NCBI GenBank assembly: GCA_015061765.1
Contig: SUVZ01000152.1
Coordinates: 1 to 8,233 of the forward strand
Length of the DNA stretch: 8,233 nucleotides
Reading direction: 5' to 3'
From: Lentisphaerota bacterium
Lineage (GTDB): Bacteria > Verrucomicrobiota > Kiritimatiellia > RFP12 > UBA1067
Made by a program: the position numbers and the translations under genes. The notes under the pieces were generated by a model that searched no databases, was not told where the DNA came from, and was given only the letters and a program-made list of their open reading frames with translations. Positions 1 through 6,447 of the stretch are shown here, piece after piece (within the stretch, counting starts at the first letter, position 1; each line of letters opens with the position of its first letter).

Positions 1-928
1 GGTGGATGGCCATCCTTTCATCGTACACGTCAAGGAGCATCCCCTGCTCAGCGCAGCGTTCATCCGGCTTGTTCTCGTGCCCTGCCTCCTGAATCAAGTA
101 CTTGAGCGACGGCACCTGAACCGCAGTGAACGCACCCTGCCAAATGGCATCCTCGCGCACCGCCGACTGGTGGCTGTGTCCGCAGAACGCACAGCAGTTC
201 GGATAGGCGGAAAGCAGTTTCCCGACCGAGCCGTCGTCCTGCCCCCATGCGCCGGATCCGCATACAGTGTTGCGCAACACCCTGTGCTGGGCGTAGAAGA
301 ACGGCTTCGCGGGATCGATGGACACTCCTTCGAGGAACTGCTTGAGCCCTGGCGTCGTGTTCCGTCCGCGGGGATTGAAATGCGCAAGAACGAACTCGTA
401 CCCCTTCACGCGCTTGTGGACAATCTGCGACCACGTCTCTCCGAAGATGCGCTCCCATGTTTCCTTTATGCGAAGGAAACAGGTATTCTCGTCAAGCGTC
501 GCTTTCGTCCATCCATACTGACCGCACACACGCTTGTCTTCGCCGGACATCCAGTTTCCCCGGTTGTCGTGGTCGCCACAGAGAAAAAGACGCTCGACGT
601 GCGTACCGTCCAATCCCTTTGAGTCCGGGAATACGCTTTCCCAGATCCGCGCCACCTCCTCCATCTGCGGTATGATGCCGTTATCGGTCAAATCTCCGCA
701 TATCAGCACTCCATCCACGCGTCTTTTCCGGAACGCCTCAAGCGCCCGCTTGAATTTCCGTGCGGCTGTGGAATCCTTGTCAAGATGGGTGTCGGACAAT
801 ATGCCAATGCGAAGACGGACCCCCTGCGACGCAGCAAAGGTGTCAGGGCGCAAAACAGACGCCCGGACGGCTCCGAAAGCTCCAAGCGCAACCGCGCCTG
901 ACACAAATTCCCGCCTTGACGTTTTCAT
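1..928 (-). CDS. Tat-exported calcineurin-like metallophosphoesterase (3' end outside window)
   Basis: The protein begins at the ATG at 928-926 and stays open to the window edge (309 codons seen). It starts with a twin-arginine signal: TSRREFV at residues 3-9, then a hydrophobic Ala/Gly-rich stretch to about residue 24, so Tat export of a folded, metal-loaded enzyme is likely. The calcineurin-like phosphoesterase motifs follow in order: GILSDTHLD (42-50, metal ligands D46 and H48), CGDLTDNG (77-84, D79), CGDHDNRG (117-124), H183 in LAHFNP, and CGHSHQS (249-255). The family hydrolyses phosphomono- or diesters using a two-metal centre; the substrate here cannot be told. The third motif is GDHD rather than the usual GNHD/GNHE. 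The ATG overlaps the GH31 stop (ATGA) and is preceded by AGGAG seven bases upstream, so translation is probably coupled to GH31. The C-terminal end is not in the window. Confidence 0.9.
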   Translation of the reverse strand, partial: MKTSRREFVSGAVALGAFGAVRASVLRPDTFAASQGVRLRIGILSDTHLDKDSTAARKFKRALEAFRKRRVDGVLICGDLTDNGIIPQMEEVARIWESVFPDSKGLDGTHVERLFLCGDHDNRGNWMSGEDKRVCGQYGWTKATLDENTCFLRIKETWERIFGETWSQIVHKRVKGYEFVLAHFNPRGRNTTPGLKQFLEGVSIDPAKPFFYAQHRVLRNTVCGSGAWGQDDGSVGKLLSAYPNCCAFCGHSHQSAVREDAIWQGAFTAVQVPSLKYLIQEAGHENKPDERCAEQGMLLDVYDERMAIH

Positions 929-945
929 CGTTCCACTCCTCTCGT
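925..945 (-). promoter_or_regulatory. ATGA stop/start overlap with Shine-Dalgarno for the phosphoesterase
   Basis: On the minus strand the GH31 stop TGA (927-925) and the phosphoesterase start ATG (928-926) share ATGA. AGGAG lies about seven bases before the ATG, inside the last GH31 codons. This arrangement fixes the phosphoesterase start and suggests translational coupling. Confidence 0.8.
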
Positions 946-3504
946 CGTCAGCCAGATATGCATTCTGCGGCAGAAATCGGCATCAGGAATCCCTGGCTCC
1001 ATTCTCCGGAAATCTGCGGCGAACGTTCTGAGCGCCGCGTCGCGTTCCGCCAGAATCCGCTTCGCATCAGAAGGATTGGCGGCGACAGCGTCACGCGTCT
1101 TCCAGTAAGTCTGCCACGAATCCGGCAGGTTGGCTACATACTCGGGACGCGTCCGCCTCGAACCCGGCCCATTCCCGGCAAGCGCCTTCCTGAAGCCCTC
1201 AGTCAGCGCTGTGACCCGGGCGTACTCGCCCTTAAGACCCGAAAGGCATCCAACCGTCCGCGCCTCGCCGTCTGGATAGACAAGTTCGACGACCGTTTCA
1301 CGCGACCCGTCCTGATATGGCGTCTTTACGACTACCGCAAGGTCTTCGGCGTCATATTCCCACGCACAATCCCTGCCGTTCACCTTCGCACCGGCAGGCG
1401 GCACAGCGAGCGGAAACTTGAGCGTGTACGCGCCCTTGCGCGGGCCTATGGCCACTCGACTCTCCTCCCGCCTGATTTCCGTCCGGCGGAAGTTCGTCGC
1501 ATAGTCTGCGTTGTCGCCGCCATCCTCATAAATGGATGTGCGCGAAGCACCCCTTCCCGGAACGCAGAAAAGCACAAGATCGTCCGTGCCGGGATTGCCG
1601 AGCCGCATGACGGAATCGGGATACATCGGAATCACCGCGCCGCCCTTGACGAACCACGGCGTCTCTTCCACCAAGTAGCCGCGCCTCTCGATGCGCCCAC
1701 CGTCCACGAGTTCTCCTTTCGATACGTCGTACCAAGTTCCCTCCGGCAGCCACACGTCAATCGTCGCCTCTCCAGTCATGGGATCGACGGGCTTGGCCAC
1801 TGGCGCGACAAGGATGTTTTCGCCGAACATGAAGGCATTTGTCGCAGCGTATGCGCAATCATTCTCCGGCCAGTCGTAGTACATCGGGCGGCACATCGAA
1901 ACGCCCGTGTCGTACGTCTCGCGCGCGGCGGTGTAGATATAGGGGGCAAGACGGTACCTTAGGCGGAACGCCTCGCGCAGCGTGAGGAAATGGTCGGCAA
2001 ATTTCCATATTCTCCGTTCCAGTCGCCTGTCCTTCGTCGTATGCGTCCTGAATATGGGCGTGAACACGCCGCACTGCATCCAGCGCGTATAGAGCTCGCC
2101 GTTCGAGCCGTCGTCGCCATCCGGCTTCATGTGTCCGCCGAGGTCATGCCCCCAATATCCGTAGCCGACGTTGGATGCCGTGGCCGTGAACCACGGAATC
2201 GCCTCCAGCATCCCCCACGACACCTTGCCGTCACCGGAGAATCCGATCTGGTATCGGTGCGAGCCGAGGCCGCCCCAGCGGTGGTAGATGATAGGACGCC
2301 GCCCGCCGCCGTCCCGTCTTGCGGCATGTGTGTTGAAAAGGTGGTTAAGCCAGAACGTGTTGCTCAATGTCGGCATTCCCTTCGACATGAGCCGCTGCTG
2401 CCAATCGAGCCAGAAGAAGTCCGCGCCGTCTTCCTCAAGCGGTTCTATCACGTCCTTGAAATAGACCTCCGCCCACCGCTCTTCCTCTGCCCTGAACGGG
2501 ATCGTATTTGTCCCCTTCCAGCCGTAGTCGCGGGCAAAGCGCCCATAGCACTCCTCCATCGGCGGAATGCCGCAGGCGGGATGGACGTTCAGCGGAGCCT
2601 TAAGCCCGCTGTCGTGAAGGAACCGGAACATTCCCTTCGGGTCGGGGAAGTAGCGGCGGTTCCACGTGTAGCCGCCCCATCCGACGCGCTGGCCGGATTC
2701 GTCGCGCAAGTCCGGCCTGTCTCCGATGTTCCATGTCTCGTGCCAGTACATCTCTATTACGCACACGTCCAACGGGATTCCGAGGCTGTCCATCGTCCGC
2801 ACCACCTCGCGGTAGTCCGCGTCGGTGTCCGGCCAGAAGCGGCTCCACCAGTAGCCGAACGCCCAGCGAGGAGGAAGCGGAATGCGCCCCGCAACCTTCA
2901 CATAGTCACCAAGGCACCCCTTGTAGTCGTGTCCGTAGGCGAACACGACGATGTCGCGATAGTCGCCTTTCTTTCGCTTAGGTCTCGCCTCGACCCACTC
3001 CTTCCAATACTCGCCGCCCCTGACGAAAAGCGGCGTCGCCGTGTCATCGACCGCCGTCACGCCGCGCCGTGACAGGATGCCGCGTTCCATGCGCGGCAGA
3101 AGGTCGGGAATCGAGCTTCTGCCGTCAAGCGTCCGCATCGTGCCGAGAAGGTTCTCCGCGTCCGGCGCAAGCGCGGCGACGCCGTTCACGACGAGATTCC
3201 TCTCCGTGAACGCACCACCCGACCACTCCAGCGTCATGCGCCCTGTCGTGATCTTCGCACCCTCTCCCATGCGCTCCAGCGCGTATTTCACCTCTGACAT
3301 TTTGCGGTTCACGAAGACGAGTGACGGCCTGTCCTCAAACCTGGCGTCCGCACTCCATTCGCACCGCACCATGCGGTCTGTGAGAAGAGTGAAGCGGGCG
3401 TTGCCCACCGTGACCGTCGTCGCCGCGCCCGTCGGCAAGGCTGCGCCAAGCGCAACCAGTGCCGCCGTACAAGCGGCAAACCGCTTTGTCATATTTCGTT
3501 TCAT
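925..3504 (-). CDS. Secreted GH31 family glycosidase with DUF5110-like domain
   Basis: 859 residues. A Sec signal peptide covers residues 1 to about 28 (MKRNMTKRF, hydrophobic Ala-rich core, PTGAA). An N-terminal beta-sandwich runs to about 200. The GH31 catalytic barrel covers about 205-540: the predicted nucleophile is D367 in ADFFWLDWQQ, the predicted acid/base is D425 in GFSGDGKVSW, and the conserved stretch TASNVGYGYWGHDLGGH lies at 442-458. Beta domains follow (FGENILVAPVA, 560-570; LPEGTWYD, 586-593), then a DUF5110-like segment around 640-720 (IYEDGGDN, 658-665), then a helical, charged C-terminal tail to 859. GH31 enzymes are retaining alpha-glycosidases. The WLDWQQ nucleophile context belongs to a poorly characterised branch, so the sugar is not assigned. 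The first Met is preferred because AGGGG lies 4-5 bases upstream; Met5 has no such site. It lies 52 bp after the small secreted gene and its TGA overlaps the next ATG. Confidence 0.93.
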   Translation of the reverse strand: MKRNMTKRFAACTAALVALGAALPTGAATTVTVGNARFTLLTDRMVRCEWSADARFEDRPSLVFVNRKMSEVKYALERMGEGAKITTGRMTLEWSGGAFTERNLVVNGVAALAPDAENLLGTMRTLDGRSSIPDLLPRMERGILSRRGVTAVDDTATPLFVRGGEYWKEWVEARPKRKKGDYRDIVVFAYGHDYKGCLGDYVKVAGRIPLPPRWAFGYWWSRFWPDTDADYREVVRTMDSLGIPLDVCVIEMYWHETWNIGDRPDLRDESGQRVGWGGYTWNRRYFPDPKGMFRFLHDSGLKAPLNVHPACGIPPMEECYGRFARDYGWKGTNTIPFRAEEERWAEVYFKDVIEPLEEDGADFFWLDWQQRLMSKGMPTLSNTFWLNHLFNTHAARRDGGGRRPIIYHRWGGLGSHRYQIGFSGDGKVSWGMLEAIPWFTATASNVGYGYWGHDLGGHMKPDGDDGSNGELYTRWMQCGVFTPIFRTHTTKDRRLERRIWKFADHFLTLREAFRLRYRLAPYIYTAARETYDTGVSMCRPMYYDWPENDCAYAATNAFMFGENILVAPVAKPVDPMTGEATIDVWLPEGTWYDVSKGELVDGGRIERRGYLVEETPWFVKGGAVIPMYPDSVMRLGNPGTDDLVLFCVPGRGASRTSIYEDGGDNADYATNFRRTEIRREESRVAIGPRKGAYTLKFPLAVPPAGAKVNGRDCAWEYDAEDLAVVVKTPYQDGSRETVVELVYPDGEARTVGCLSGLKGEYARVTALTEGFRKALAGNGPGSRRTRPEYVANLPDSWQTYWKTRDAVAANPSDAKRILAERDAALRTFAADFRRMEPGIPDADFCRRMHIWLTTRGVER

Positions 3505-3556
3505 TGATCCCCTGTTTTGAGTATTATGTCACGAACTCCCGCACGAAATGGCGGAC

Positions 3557-4234
3557 TCAGGAAAACGAGATGATGAATCCCGTCGTCTGGACACTGATTA
3601 TAGCCGTGCGTGTCGTGCCGTCCGCAAACGTCAGTGTCACAGTCCAATCGCCGTAGGCATCCAAGGCGACCGATTTCGCCCCTGCCCCCGCCACCATGTC
3701 GAGCGTCCATTCCTCAAGGCCGGAACCGGAAGGCGGCGTGAACGTCAGCGAGGATGCCTTTGCCATGTCGCCTATCCAGTCGTCGCCGGAATACGCAAAG
3801 GGCAGGACATATCTTTTTTTCGTCTTGCGGTTCGGACCGCTTTCGACGGTGTCGGTCTTGAATCCCACCGTCTCACTCGTTATGTTTTCGCTGTCGCCGT
3901 AGATCGACCACGGAACGCACACCTTCACCGTTCCGCTCATCGAGTTGGAGAGCGTCCATACGCCGCCGGATGTAGGCGTGAATGCAAACGACCCCCTGGA
4001 ATCGGCATTGGAGACCTCGGTCTTCACTGTCCCGTCCGGCCCCGCAACCGTCACGGTCTCCAGCGTCTGCCAAGTCACCGGCGCAAAGGAGTCCGCCGCC
4101 GCAAGTCCGAACGGCGACTCCTCGACCGAGTTGTAGGAGAACACCGCCTCAGCCGAGGTCGCCTGGAGGACGCCGTCTGTCGCGTGCAGCGCAAACGCGC
4201 CAAACGCCAACATCGGCAATAGAAGTTTCTTCAT
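3557..4234 (-). CDS. Small secreted protein of unknown function
   Basis: 225 residues, not recognised as a named family. The start is the ATG at 4234-4232: MKKLLLPMLAFGAFALHA is a clear Sec signal peptide and AGGGGG lies about six bases upstream. The longer in-frame reading upstream overlaps the previous gene and has no such site. The mature part is rich in Thr, Ser, Val and Gly, with short beta-strand patterns (for example VTWQTLETVTVAGPDG and DWTVTLTFADGTT), suggesting one or two small beta-sandwich domains. There is a single mature Cys (KVCVPW) and no membrane anchor or lipobox. It starts 11 bp after the SUMF1-like gene and ends 52 bp before the GH31 gene, so it is almost certainly co-transcribed and may act with the SUMF1-like protein at the cell surface or periplasm. 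That partnership is inference from context. Confidence 0.85.
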   Translation of the reverse strand: MKKLLLPMLAFGAFALHATDGVLQATSAEAVFSYNSVEESPFGLAAADSFAPVTWQTLETVTVAGPDGTVKTEVSNADSRGSFAFTPTSGGVWTLSNSMSGTVKVCVPWSIYGDSENITSETVGFKTDTVESGPNRKTKKRYVLPFAYSGDDWIGDMAKASSLTFTPPSGSGLEEWTLDMVAGAGAKSVALDAYGDWTVTLTFADGTTRTAIISVQTTGFIISFS

Positions 4235-4245
4235 GTCCCACCCCC

Positions 4246-5589
4246 TCACTTCATGATGCAGTACACGCGGAACGAGAGCCAATTCTGAGTTGAAGTCGGC
4301 GATTGCGTTCTCCGATACGTAACGCGGCACTTCCAAAGGGCATCAGAATAGTTGTAGCCGTTGGAAATCACCCGGGAGTTACCGCCATCGCTGCGCGGCG
4401 TAAAGGCGCTCGTCAAATCTCCAAGCGAGCCGCTGGAGTTGTCGTCAAGACTCCACTCTGCGAGGTTTCCCGCCGTGTCGTAGATGCCCCAATTATTCGG
4501 CAGATGTGCATCGACCTCAGACGTCGTTCCTTCATTTTGGCCCCTGTATGCGCAGTAGAGAGATGCCGTTGCGGCGGCTTCGGCGGAAGTGCCGCTGCCC
4601 CAAAAATAAACGGAATCGCTTGAATCTGTGCCGCCACTCACCCCTGCACGGCGGGCGATTTCCGCCATATTCTCCGTCGGCAGGTCGAAGCCGAACTTGT
4701 TGCCAGTCCTGTAGTTAAGCCTCTGCAGGAAGCAGGTGCCTGTGTCAGACTCGAGCACGGGGATCGCCGTCGTCGGGGATATCGTGCTGGCGCGGATCGT
4801 CGAATAGTTGAGGCTGTCCGCCGGCTTGTACCCAGAGGTCTGACCATCGTTCACGGAATACACCCACGTCTTCGACGAATCGAACTTGTTGTATTGCGCT
4901 CGCGTGACGGGGAATATGCCCGCATAGAAGTCGTATTCGGTCGTCCACGTCTTGCTCGCCGTGTAATACGGGCCGCCACGAGGCACCTTGCGCAGAACGA
5001 GTTTGTCCGTCTTGTAGGCTGCGTTGCTCGTGTAGCGGTCGTTGGAAAGCTCCTGCGAATAGAGAAGCCCCTCGTAGGAAACAACGCCCGTGTCGAGATC
5101 GACAACCATGTAGTCGTCGCCGCTCGGATTGTCAGCGGAGTAGAGCGTCGCGGTCATCGTACAGTCGGACGCCTTCACCTTGAGGTCTTCTGGCGGCGTC
5201 CATGTCACGGTGTGCTGGCCGCTCGACGCGCTCGCGCCGATGTCGTTGACACCGTCGATGGTGTAGGAGTTTCCGCCAATCGTGGCATTGAACACGAGGC
5301 GCATATAGACGTCGTTGCCGGTCGAAGTGAGCGTTTGGCCGTCCGTGACCGTGTAGGTGATGTCGATCTTGTTGTTCCACGGCCAGCGCTGCGTCACGCT
5401 GTCGATGGTTACGCTTGCCGCGTTAGCGCCTGTCGCGGCTACCGCCGCCGCGCCTATCATCATTGCGAGTTTCTTGTAGAGTAGAGACCCACGCCTCGGC
5501 GTTGACGTCGAGGCGGATTTCCCCTCGTCAAACCGTACGTGCGGATTTCCCGCATACGGCTTTCCATTGAGTGCTTCTCTTTTTGTCAT
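4246..5589 (-). CDS. Exported SUMF1 (formylglycine-generating-enzyme-like) fold protein with intron-derived N-terminus
   Basis: 447 codons. Residues 1-38 are encoded by a leader and group II intron domains V/VI (see 5476-5562). The host-type protein begins at K39: KKLAMMIGAAAVAATGANA (39-57) is a Sec signal core. Residues 58 to about 155 form a beta-sandwich (RWPWNNKIDITYTVT, 68-82). Residues about 195-447 are an FGE-sulfatase/SUMF1 C-type-lectin-like domain: FPVTRAQYNKF (226-236), FDLPTENMAEIARRAG (301-316, the usual LPTEAEWEYAARGG position), GNLAEWSLD (374-382, usual GNVWEW) and the closing SFRV (439-442). The paired catalytic cysteines of true formylglycine-generating enzymes appear absent; only C421 (WKCRV) and C444 lie in the relevant end, so a binding or structural role is more likely than sulfatase activation. 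ATG 5589 has AAAGGA about nine bases upstream and a promoter further up. The true N-terminus would differ if the intron segment is spliced or skipped. Confidence 0.85.
   Translation of the reverse strand: MTKREALNGKPYAGNPHVRFDEGKSASTSTPRRGSLLYKKLAMMIGAAAVAATGANAASVTIDSVTQRWPWNNKIDITYTVTDGQTLTSTGNDVYMRLVFNATIGGNSYTIDGVNDIGASASSGQHTVTWTPPEDLKVKASDCTMTATLYSADNPSGDDYMVVDLDTGVVSYEGLLYSQELSNDRYTSNAAYKTDKLVLRKVPRGGPYYTASKTWTTEYDFYAGIFPVTRAQYNKFDSSKTWVYSVNDGQTSGYKPADSLNYSTIRASTISPTTAIPVLESDTGTCFLQRLNYRTGNKFGFDLPTENMAEIARRAGVSGGTDSSDSVYFWGSGTSAEAAATASLYCAYRGQNEGTTSEVDAHLPNNWGIYDTAGNLAEWSLDDNSSGSLGDLTSAFTPRSDGGNSRVISNGYNYSDALWKCRVTYRRTQSPTSTQNWLSFRVYCIMK
5476..5562 (-). mobile_element. Group II intron 3' end (domains V and VI), 5'-truncated
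   Basis: Read on the minus strand, 5562-5530 (33 nt) folds as group II intron domain V. AGCCGTA pairs with TACGGTT, a two-base CG bulge follows, then TGCGG pairs with CCGCA closed by a GAAA-type loop. The AGC catalytic triad is present. The GACGAGGGG linker follows. Domain VI has a perfect 7-bp stem (5515-5509 with 5498-5492) and a basal GAG (5526-5524) that can pair with CTC (5481-5479), leaving A5482 unpaired seven bases from the 3' end, where the branch-point A belongs. The fragment ends in CTCTAC at 5476. No domains I-IV and no reverse transcriptase lie upstream, where a promoter and Shine-Dalgarno are only about 30-90 bases away. The left limit is uncertain; intron sequence may extend a few bases towards 5575. 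The whole fragment is open in the SUMF1 gene frame. Confidence 0.85.
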
Positions 5590-5606
5590 GGCTTTCGTCC
5601 TTTCTT
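5587..5606 (-). promoter_or_regulatory. Shine-Dalgarno and start codon ahead of the intron fragment
   Basis: The minus strand reads AAAGGACGAAAGCCATG. The AAAGGA core lies about nine bases before ATG 5589-5587. This supports initiation upstream of domain V and hence translation through the intron fragment. The later in-frame Met codons (residues 43 and 44) have no visible ribosome site. Confidence 0.6.
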
Positions 5607-5624
5607 CGCTTTAAATGGCTGTGA

Positions 5625-5650
5625 ATTATATTTGTTTTTTTTTCTGTCAA
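5625..5650 (-). promoter_or_regulatory. Sigma-70-type promoter for the four-gene unit, short A-tract spacer
   Basis: The minus strand has TTGACA (5650-5645) and TATAAT (5630-5625), both exact consensus hexamers, separated by only 14 nt. The spacer contains nine consecutive A residues (5643-5635). Transcription would begin near 5618, giving a leader of about 30 nt before ATG 5589. The spacer is three bases shorter than the 17-nt optimum, so activity at this length may be low. The TGA of a broken upstream frame overlaps the -35 region. Confidence 0.5.
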
Positions 5651-6049
5651 ATCCGAGTTCTCGCAGTTGCGAGGCGATACAGCCCATAGTGCGCCATCTC
5701 GCCATAGTACGAGTCCGCGAACTTCAATCGTCGCCGCCGTCGTATCAAGGATATTCTTTCCGAGATTGACATAACCGGTGCCATGCGAACACGCTCCATA
5801 GCCCATGTGAACCTTGCCGCCGTAAAGCGAAACGTATGTGCCGCACTTCACCGCATCCGCCTCGCCGACCGCATCGGCGTAGTCGCCGTTGAAGCTCCAA
5901 CGGTGCGTCAGTTCCGTGCCGAACGCAGAAATCGCCACAAATACCACCGCGCACGCGGCAAACCACTTTATAGTGTTCTTGCTCATCTTTGCTGACTCCT
6001 TTTCTAATTGCCGTTGTCGTCCAAATCCGCTGTCTGCAATTCTGCCCCC

Positions 6050-6080
6050 TTGCGTCTTGAGACAGAATATTGTACAATAT
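6050..6080 (+). promoter_or_regulatory. Toxin-antitoxin promoter with palindromic operator
   Basis: A perfect 14-bp palindrome, ATATTGTACAATAT (6067-6080), covers a -10-like TACAAT (6073-6078). A weak -35-like TTGCGT lies at 6050-6055 with a 17-nt spacer. Antitoxins of the Phd/YefM family repress their own operons by binding palindromes at the promoter, so this is a likely operator. Because it is symmetric, the palindrome also gives a TACAAT on the minus strand, facing the LamG fragment. Confidence 0.55.
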
Positions 6081-6114
6081 CCGCGTTTTCAACAAACAGA
6101 CAGGAGAGGAAGAA

Positions 6115-6447
6115 ATGCCGAAGGTTCTTGACACGCCCATCCGCCGTTGCCGTCCGTCCGAGGATGTCGTTCCGTTCTCGGAGTGCCGCAACAATCTCTC
6201 CACATATATCGGGCGCGTCCGCGAGACACACCGCCCCGTCCTCATCACGCAGAACGGCCATGCCGCCTCGTATCTTGTCGATTGCGAGTCGATGGACGCG
6301 CTCTTCGACCAAATCGAGCTTTCCCGCGACATCGAAATCTCGCGCCGCGAGTTCGCCGAGGGCAAGGGGATTCCAAGCGATGAGGTGTTCCTCGAAATGG
6401 ATGAGTTGATCAAAGGGTGGGCGACTGAAAAGAGATCCGTGTCGTGA
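6115..6447 (+). CDS. Phd/YefM-family antitoxin
   Basis: 110 residues. The start is ATG 6115, with AGGAGAGGA ending a few bases upstream. An in-frame TTG-initiated extension from 6070 would start inside the promoter palindrome and is rejected. The N-terminal Phd/YefM DNA-binding domain is seen as VVPFSECRNNLSTYIGRV (18-35) followed by RPVLITQNGHAASYLVD (40-56), matching the family pattern of a FR/E..L...L motif, then PVxITxNGxPxAVLV. The C-terminal part, about 60-105, is acidic and helical and would wrap and neutralise the toxin. The family binds the operon promoter as a dimer and is degraded by proteases to free the toxin. The stop overlaps the toxin start by four bases. Confidence 0.9.
   Translation: MPKVLDTPIRRCRPSEDVVPFSECRNNLSTYIGRVRETHRPVLITQNGHAASYLVDCESMDALFDQIELSRDIEISRREFAEGKGIPSDEVFLEMDELIKGWATEKRSVS

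Larger units (their letters stand above)
5528..5986 (-). pseudogene. 5' fragment of a secreted LamG/concanavalin-like domain gene
   Basis: ATG 5986 has AAGGAG nine bases upstream and begins a Sec signal peptide (MSKNTIKWFAACAVVFVAIS, cleavage near AFG-TE). Residues 25-89 look like the start of a LamG/concanavalin-like domain: LTHRWSFNGDYADAVG, then KVHMGYG, GYVNLGKNIL and TAATIEV. The fold is abandoned after about residue 89 (near 5720). The frame then continues with rare-looking codons (CTA, GTA, CGA, AAA) through the downstream promoter and intron fragment to a stop at 5528, overlapping the next gene by 62 bases. Another frame over 5720-5647 reads KFADSYYGEMAHYGLYR and ends at TGA 5649-5647, with codons more like the neighbours. 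This suggests a deletion or frameshift joined the LamG start to the tail of something else. A full LamG domain is 150-200 residues, so the product is probably non-functional. Confidence 0.6.

Noticed and set aside
2..622. Plus-strand open frame of 206 codons
   Set aside because: It is antisense to the metallophosphoesterase, whose motifs and Tat signal are unambiguous.
760..1962. Long plus-strand open frame opposite GH31 (also 1990-3072)
   Set aside because: Arg/Pro-rich translation with no domain, no ribosome site, and lying antisense to a clear GH31 gene; an artefact of high-GC codon use.
5629..5650. T-run on the plus strand as a transcription terminator
   Set aside because: No stable GC hairpin directly precedes it on the plus strand; on the minus strand it is an A-tract. 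The promoter reading explains it better.
5476..5720. Complete group II intron with a reverse transcriptase
   Set aside because: Only domains V and VI are visible; a promoter, ribosome site and LamG remnant occupy the space where domains I-IV would be.
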